Part shown: positions 57,284 through 64,000 of the stretch, piece after piece | Numbering within the stretch: the stretch's first letter is position 1 | How the letters are laid out: each line of letters opens with the position of its first letter | Origin: Amycolatopsis vancoresmycina | GTDB taxonomy: Bacteria > Actinomycetota > Actinomycetes > Mycobacteriales > Pseudonocardiaceae | Direction: 5' to 3' | Assembly: GCF_000716785.1 (NCBI RefSeq) | Contig: NZ_JNYY01000010.1 | Location: 124,001 to 188,000 of the forward strand | Length of the DNA: 64,000 nt | Position numbers and translations under genes: made by a program | The notes under the pieces: model-generated | The model's input: only the letters and a program-made list of their open reading frames with translations | Told to the model about the DNA's origin: nothing | Database searches by the model: none

Positions 57284-58561
57284 ATGCGTGTGCTGATGCT
57301 GTCCTGGGAGTACCCGCCCGTGGCCATCGGGGGCCTGGCCCGGCACGTCCACGCGCTCGCCACCCACCTCGCCCGCCAGGGCCACGACGTCGTGGTGCTC
57401 TGCCGGCACGCCGCGGGCACCGACGCCGGGACGCACCCGCGCACCGACCGCGTCGTCGAGGGCGTGCGGATCATCCGGGTCGCCGAGGACCCCATGCACG
57501 TGACGTTCGAACGGGACCTCGTCGCCTGGACGCTGGCCATGGGGCACGCCATGATCCGCGCCGCGCAGGACCTGCTGCGCACCTGGCAGCCCGACGTCGT
57601 CCACGCGCACGACTGGCTCGTCGCCCACCCGGCCATCGCGATCGCCGAGGCCGCGCGGGTGCCGCTGGTCGGCACCGTGCACGCGACCGAGGCGGGGCGG
57701 CACTCCGGCTGGCTGTCGCACCCACTCAACCAGCAGGTTCACTCGGTCGAGTGGTGGCTGGCGAACCGGGCCGACGCGCTGATCACCTGCTCGCAGGCGA
57801 TGCGCCGCGAAGTCGCGTACCTCTTCGAGGTCGAGGCGGACGACGTCACGGTGATCCACAACGGCATCGAAGAACGCGGCTGGCAGGTGCCCGCGGACGA
57901 GATCGCGCGCGCCCGGGAGGTCTACAGCCCGGCCGGCGCGCCGCTGTTGCTCTATTTCGGACGACTCGAGTGGGAGAAGGGCGTGCAGGACCTGCTCGCC
58001 GCCCTCCCCCGCATCCGGCGCCGCCACCCGGGCACCCGCGTGGTCGTTGCCGGAAAAGGACGACACTTCGACGAGCTGGTCGAACAGGCGCGGAAGCTGC
58101 GGGTGCGGCGCGCGGTCGACTTCGTCGGGCACCTCTCGGACCGCGACCTGCGCGCGGCGCTGGCCGCCGCCGATGCCGTGGTGCTGCCCAGCCGGTACGA
58201 GCCGTTCGGCATCGTCGCGCTGGAGGCCGCGGCCGCGAAGGCGCCGCTGGTCGCGTCGACGGCCGGTGGGCTCGGCGAGGTCGTCGTGCACGGCGAGACC
58301 GGGCTGGCGTTCAGTCCCGGCGACGTCGCGGAATTGGCCAACGCCGTGACGGCGGTGCTCTCCGACGCCGACGCCGCGGCCGAACGGGCGCGGGCCGCGC
58401 AGTCCCGGCTGGCCGCGGACTTCGACTGGGGCCGCATCGCCGAGGCGACCGCCGAGGTCTACCGGCGGGCGAAGCCGGGCGAGCCGGTCGAGCTGCCCCG
58501 GCCCAAGATCGCCACCGGCAACGCCTTCGAGCCGGTGCCGGCCGGGATTCCGGAACTGTAG
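57284..58561 (+). CDS. GT4 glycosyltransferase (Rv3032 type)
   Basis: 425 residues from ATG 57284, 6 bases after TAACCT (leaderless). GT-B fold: MRVLMLSWEYPPVAIGGLARHVHALATHLARQGHDV at the start, VHAHDWLVAHPAIAIAEA near 107, LYFGRLEWEKGVQDLLAALPRI near 225-245, and the EX7E motif in PSRYEPFGIVALEAAAAKAPLVAS near 305-325. Rv3032 is an alpha-1,4-glucosyltransferase that elongates methylglucose lipopolysaccharide and glycogen-like glucan. With the methyltransferase and GH57 genes it makes up the same three-gene set, separated here by two foreign genes. Confidence 0.92.
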   Translation: MRVLMLSWEYPPVAIGGLARHVHALATHLARQGHDVVVLCRHAAGTDAGTHPRTDRVVEGVRIIRVAEDPMHVTFERDLVAWTLAMGHAMIRAAQDLLRTWQPDVVHAHDWLVAHPAIAIAEAARVPLVGTVHATEAGRHSGWLSHPLNQQVHSVEWWLANRADALITCSQAMRREVAYLFEVEADDVTVIHNGIEERGWQVPADEIARAREVYSPAGAPLLLYFGRLEWEKGVQDLLAALPRIRRRHPGTRVVVAGKGRHFDELVEQARKLRVRRAVDFVGHLSDRDLRAALAAADAVVLPSRYEPFGIVALEAAAAKAPLVASTAGGLGEVVVHGETGLAFSPGDVAELANAVTAVLSDADAAAERARAAQSRLAADFDWGRIAEATAEVYRRAKPGEPVELPRPKIATGNAFEPVPAGIPEL

Positions 58562-58573
58562 GTAGCCGCCGGT

Positions 58574-58702
58574 TCAGAACCGGCAGGGCCGCATGCAGTC
58601 CGGGCGCGCCGCGGTGGGCGTGGCCGTGGCCGCGTCGACGGCGAACGCGAGCGAAAGCACGACGAAGAGGGTGGCGACGGCAGCTCTCAACCGGCTGGTC
58701 AT
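58574..58702 (-). CDS. Small secreted Cys-containing peptide (42 aa)
   Basis: Open frame ATG 58702 to TGA 58574 with GAGGAG 6 bases before the start. It reads as a signal peptide: MTSRLRAAVA, hydrophobic TLFVVLSLAFAV, then DAATATPTAARPDCMRPCRF. Cleavage after an Ala-x-Ala site near 25-28 would release a peptide of about 15 residues with two Cys three residues apart (C-M-R-P-C), able to form a disulfide. No family known to me. A hairpin (58568-58584) overlaps its stop and separates it from the converging glycosyltransferase gene. Confidence 0.6.
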   Translation of the reverse strand: MTSRLRAAVATLFVVLSLAFAVDAATATPTAARPDCMRPCRF

Positions 58703-58866
58703 GGGGACTCCTCGGGGAACGGCGGCGCGATCGGCGCCTCGCAGCGAGCATCCGCGCCGCGTCCACGGGAAACAATAAGCGGAACAGCAGGGGCCGGTAC
58801 GTATTCGCCTTCCGTGATCGGTTCGTCCGGTTCACCGCGGCGGCGCCGCGCCCTCGACGTCCGGAC

Positions 58867-59325
58867 TCAGAACACCGGCAGCAGAACGCCGTGCTCCGAC
58901 TCCGGGCGCGGGCCGAAGATGCGGCGGTCGGCTTCGGTGATCGGGACGTCGTTGATGCTCGCTTCGCGCCGGCGCATCAGCCCTTCGTCGCTGAACTCCC
59001 ACAACTCGTTGCCGTAGCTGCGGAACCACTGGCCGCCGGACGTTCGCGACTCGTACTGGAACCGGACGCCGATGCGGTTGCCGCGGAAGCCCCACAGCTC
59101 CTTGCGCAGCGCGTAGTCCAGTTCGCGTGTCCACTTTTCGGTCAGGAACTCGACGATCTGCGCGCGCCCGACGACGTACCGGTCGCGGTTGCGCCACACC
59201 GAATCCTCCGTGTAGGCCAGCGACACCCGCTCGGGGTCGCGGGTGTTCCACGCGTCTTCGGCGGCCTGGACCTTCTGGCGGGCGGTGTCTTCGTCGAACG
59301 GCGGGAACGGCGGGCGCGGGGTCAT
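58867..59325 (-). CDS. DUF1348 / NTF2-like protein
   Basis: 152 residues. It has the DUF1348 layout: KVQAAEDAWNTRDPERVSLAYTEDSVWRNRDRYVVGR near 18-54, ALRKELWGFRGNRIGVRFQYE near 73-93, NELWEFSDEGLMRRREASINDVPI near 107-130. Small alpha/beta cone fold, no assigned activity. It is divergent from a TetR gene and the region between has twin operators, so it is probably the target. Confidence 0.85.
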   Translation of the reverse strand: MTPRPPFPPFDEDTARQKVQAAEDAWNTRDPERVSLAYTEDSVWRNRDRYVVGRAQIVEFLTEKWTRELDYALRKELWGFRGNRIGVRFQYESRTSGGQWFRSYGNELWEFSDEGLMRRREASINDVPITEADRRIFGPRPESEHGVLLPVF

Positions 59326-59345
59326 GGCGGGCTCCTTCGAAACCG

Positions 59346-59396
59346 GAGAACGTGCGTTCTCCGCGGCTCCCGCTAGACTAGAGAACGTTCATTCTC
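59346..59396. promoter_or_regulatory. Twin TetR operator
   Basis: GAGAACGTGCGTTCTC (59346-59361, perfect 7-bp arms) and GAGAACGTTCATTCTC (59381-59396) are 35 bp apart. A TAGACT -10 box (59374-59379) for tetR lies between them, so the second site covers its transcription start. Confidence 0.82.
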
Positions 59397-59415
59397 AGCG
59401 CCAGGGGCAGGTGAC

Positions 59416-59949
59416 ATGGATTCCACGGAGGCGACCGGGCGGCTGCTGGAGGCCGCCGAAGACCTCTTCTACGCCCACGGCGTGCAAGCGGTCGGGATGG
59501 ACGCCGTCCGCGAACGCTCCGGCGTCTCGCTCAAGCGGCTCTACCAGTGCTTCCCGGCGAAGAACGACCTGGTCGAGGCGTATTTGCTCCGCCGCGACAA
59601 ACGCTGGCGCGGCTCGTTGCGCGATTTCGTCCACGCCCGCGGCGACGACCCCTTGGCCGTCTTCGCCTGGCTGAAGGACTGGTTCGCCGAGCCGGGCTTC
59701 CGCGGTTGCGCGTTCATCAACTCCTTCGGTGAGTTCGGCGAGCCCGCGCCGGGCATCGCCGCCGCGATCCGGCTGCACAAGGACGAGGTCCGGGCCTACC
59801 TGCGCAGCCTCGTGCCCGGCCGGGACACCGCCGACCAGCTGTTCGCCCTCGTCGAAGGCGCGACCGTGCTCGCCGCGATCACCGGCAACCCCGGCGAAGC
59901 GGACACGGCCCGCGAAGCGGCGAAGGTGCTGCTGGCCGCTCAGGGGTAG
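59416..59949 (+). CDS. TetR-family repressor beside the DUF1348 gene
   Basis: 177 residues from ATG 59416. TetR DNA-binding part: LLEAAEDLFYAHGVQAVGMDAVRERSGVSLKRLYQCFPAKNDLVEAYL read as three helices at about 10-57. The C-terminal part, GFRGCAFINSFGEFGEP near 95 and LFALVEGATVLAAITGNP near 140, is of the small-TetR type that binds xenobiotics or oxidants. Overlaps the converging next gene by 10 bases. Autoregulation and control of the DUF1348 gene inferred from the twin operator. Confidence 0.88.
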   Translation: MDSTEATGRLLEAAEDLFYAHGVQAVGMDAVRERSGVSLKRLYQCFPAKNDLVEAYLLRRDKRWRGSLRDFVHARGDDPLAVFAWLKDWFAEPGFRGCAFINSFGEFGEPAPGIAAAIRLHKDEVRAYLRSLVPGRDTADQLFALVEGATVLAAITGNPGEADTAREAAKVLLAAQG

Positions 59950-60794
59950 AGCGTCAGCCCCGGGTCGAGCGCGACCTCCGCCAGCTGGGTGAGACTCAGC
60001 GGCGGCGACGGCATGTCCGGCGCATCATCCAGCTTCGCGTCCCGGGCCGTGTTCTCGGCCTCGACGGTGAGGCCGGTGCCGTCGGGCTTGGTGACGTCGA
60101 CCCGGTTGACCGTCGCTCCGCGCGGCAGGGTGAGCGTCTCCTCGACGATCGTCTCGCCGTGCGGGCCGGTCCGGCGGTGGCACGTGCTCTGCGTGTCCCG
60201 GGGCGCCTGCTGGCACTCGGCCGCCGGGGCCGCGTTGCCACCCAGCCGGGTGACGATGGCCCAGACGTTGCCCTTGCGCGCCTTTTCCGACGTCGAAGCC
60301 GCGGCCATGAAGTAATCCTCGCCGCCGCTGCACACCCCGCCCTCCTGCGCCACCAGCGCGGAGAAGACGTGGAAGAACGCCAGCGGTCCGTGCTGCGTGC
60401 CCTTGGGGTACTGCCCCGTCGGGTGGACGCCCAGCGTCGTGCCCGGGGCGACGCGCTGCCGGACGGCGTCGGTGAGCGCCGCCGTCAGCCGGTCCGCCAC
60501 CGCCGGCGCCTTCTCCCGCAGCGGCGCGCCGGTCGGGCGCGGATCGAGCCCGCACCCGTCGGACGACGGGGGCGGTGCCGCGCCCGGCTGCACCACGCTC
60601 GGCGCGGGATCGCCCGGGGCGAGGACGAGCACCGCGCCGGCGGCCACCGCCGCCACGCCCGCGCCCGCGGCGGTCCACGGGTTCGCCACGCGGCGCACCC
60701 GCGCCCGGCGGCGCTCGCGGTCCAGCACCGCCTCCACGTCCACTGTGGACGGCGGGACGATCCCGATCGCCGCGTCGAACTGGTCCTTGCTCAT
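59940..60794 (-). CDS. Single-span membrane protein paired with SigE-family sigma factor
   Basis: 284 residues. Cytoplasmic N-terminus of about 38 residues (MSKDQFDAAIGIVPPSTVDVEAVLDRERRRARVRR read in two parts), one membrane span (PWTAAGAGVAAVAAGAVLVLAPG, about 39-61), then an exported domain of about 220 residues with several Cys (DGCGLDPRP, GGVCSGGEDY, AECQQAP, QSTCHRR), probably disulfide-bonded. It lacks the zinc-anti-sigma HxxxCxxC motif. Position 10 bases after the sigma gene suggests a regulator or sensor of it. Not a family I can name. Confidence 0.75.
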   Translation of the reverse strand: MSKDQFDAAIGIVPPSTVDVEAVLDRERRRARVRRVANPWTAAGAGVAAVAAGAVLVLAPGDPAPSVVQPGAAPPPSSDGCGLDPRPTGAPLREKAPAVADRLTAALTDAVRQRVAPGTTLGVHPTGQYPKGTQHGPLAFFHVFSALVAQEGGVCSGGEDYFMAAASTSEKARKGNVWAIVTRLGGNAAPAAECQQAPRDTQSTCHRRTGPHGETIVEETLTLPRGATVNRVDVTKPDGTGLTVEAENTARDAKLDDAPDMPSPPLSLTQLAEVALDPGLTLYP

Positions 60795-60804
60795 GGTCCC
60801 TCCA

Positions 60805-61296
60805 TCAGTTCCGGCTCGCGGCGACGAGCGCGCGCAGCGCGTCGAGCCCGCGCGCCGTCTGGCTCTTCACGGTCCCGGGCGAGCACTCGAGGATTTCGGC
60901 CGTCTCCTCGACCGAAAGGTCGCAGTAGTAGCGCAGCACCACCGCGGCCCGGCGCCGCGGCGGCAGCGCGTCGAGCAGTTCCAGCAGGCCGACGCGCTCG
61001 ACGACGTCGTCGGGCGGCAGCACCGGTGGCTCCGGCAGCGTCTCCACCGGCTCCTCGCGCCGCCACGCCCTGGCCTTCTCGTCCAGCCACGTGCGCACGA
61101 GGATCCGGCGCACGTAGGCGTCGAGGTACTCGACCCGCCGGGCCCGCGGCCAGTGCCGGTACAGCTTGCCGATGGTGATCGACACCAGGTCGTCGGCGAG
61201 GTGCCAGTCCCGGCACAGCAGGTACGCCGTGCGGCGCATGACGTCCATCCGGGTCGTGACGTAGTCGCGGTACCCCGCTTCTTCCGGCCGTTTCAC
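60805..61296 (-). CDS. SigE-family (SigE70-like) RNA polymerase sigma factor
   Basis: 163 residues from GTG 61296. ECF-type layout: region 2 YVTTRMDVMRRTAYLLCRDWHLADDLVSITIGKLYRHW near 12-50, here with the usual DLV-x-x-x-x-KLY of the actinobacterial SigE group, and region 4 LPPRRRAAVVLRYYCDLSVEETAEILECSPGTVKSQTARGLDAL near 108-152. Followed 10 bases later by a single-span membrane protein and divergent from an exported protease. Signal and regulon unknown. Confidence 0.9.
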   Translation of the reverse strand: MKRPEEAGYRDYVTTRMDVMRRTAYLLCRDWHLADDLVSITIGKLYRHWPRARRVEYLDAYVRRILVRTWLDEKARAWRREEPVETLPEPPVLPPDDVVERVGLLELLDALPPRRRAAVVLRYYCDLSVEETAEILECSPGTVKSQTARGLDALRALVAASRN

Positions 61297-61347
61297 CAGT
61301 TCCTCCTCAGTGCCCCCACACCTGTCGAACGGGGTGGGCGGGCGCGG

Positions 61348-61379
61348 GGGTTGCCCGGAGATCGGAATCCGGGCAACCC
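61348..61379 (+). promoter_or_regulatory. Inverted repeat in the 5' region of the subtilase gene
   Basis: GGGTTGCCCGG and CCGGGCAACCC, perfect 11-bp arms with a 10-base loop, 57 bases before the protease ATG and in the gap to the divergent sigma gene. No T-run. It may be an operator or a 5' UTR stem. Confidence 0.6.
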
Positions 61380-61436
61380 GCCGCCGCGCGGGGCCCGTTC
61401 CACCGACCGGGGGACCCGACTGGGAGGAACCATTCC

Positions 61437-64000
<2,564 letters not shown>

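Noticed and set aside
59940..60794. Classical zinc-binding anti-sigma factor
   Set aside because: No HxxxCxxC motif in the cytoplasmic part; only the neighbour position hints at sigma control.

Overview
The window is very GC-rich DNA with strong G/C third-position bias, dense operons with ATGA/GTGA overlaps, and many promoters that place the start codon 6-7 bases after a TANNNT box (leaderless starts). Gene order follows the mycobacterial block that in M. tuberculosis runs from leuB (Rv2995c) to Rv3032: leuB, serA, ilvC-ilvN-ilvB, cfp6, DoxX, lppZ, gatB-gatA-gatC, the ACT protein Rv3013, ligA, Rv3015c, mnmA (trmU), iscS, Rv3026c/Rv3027c, etfA-etfB and Rv3030-Rv3031-Rv3032. A Pseudonocardiaceae actinomycete, most likely Amycolatopsis or a close relative, fits best; this is inference from gene order and style, not from a marker gene. 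No rRNA, tRNA, CRISPR array, insertion sequence or prophage was seen.

Layout. 1-7.4 kb: cimA (cut by the window edge), leuB, a secreted subtilase and serA, all on the minus strand; cimA is preceded by an isoleucine-rich leader peptide and attenuator. 7.5-12.8 kb: a TetR-controlled pair of F420-type oxidoreductases, an ankyrin protein, a tandem SnoaL-like protein and a DUF397 protein. 12.8-18.9 kb: ilvB-ilvN-ilvC behind a leaderless Leu/Val leader peptide and attenuator, then a Cfp6-like PH protein and ilvD. With cimA and leuB these cover most of isoleucine/valine/leucine synthesis. 19-22.9 kb: a glyoxalase/MarR pair, DoxX, a hydroxyacid dehydrogenase and an LppZ-like lipoprotein. 23-27 kb: an accessory, tightly overlapping operon (two Gfo/Idh/MocA dehydrogenases, a cupin protein and a PmoA-like protein) behind a LacI-type operator.

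27-43 kb is core translation, DNA and tRNA metabolism: gatCAB (Gln/Asn-tRNA amidotransferase), ligA, mnmA and iscS (tRNA 2-thiouridine and sulfur supply), with small accessory genes between them (scramblase-like, metallo-beta-lactamase fold, two tandem acetyltransferases, a DUF222/HNH protein that has lost its HNH core). 43.4-51 kb: a MerR-type-promoter MFS exporter, a LuxR regulator that carries a degenerate sensor-kinase body, a quinone reductase, an acyltransferase pair resembling ornithine-lipid synthesis, and etfBA. 51-58.6 kb: DegV, then the methyltransferase/GH57/glycosyltransferase set related to methylglucose lipopolysaccharide synthesis, here split by a glutathione peroxidase and a GH2 glycosidase. 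58.6-64 kb: a 42-residue secreted peptide gene, a DUF1348/TetR pair with twin operators, a SigE-family sigma factor with a membrane partner, and a second subtilase running off the end.

The strongest unusual signals are the matched attenuators of cimA and ilvB, two intergenic short-repeat arrays with strict 21-bp and 19-bp periods, the PmoA/Idh operon of unknown pathway, the kinase-like LuxR protein, the HNH-less DUF222 protein and the small Cys-containing secreted peptide.
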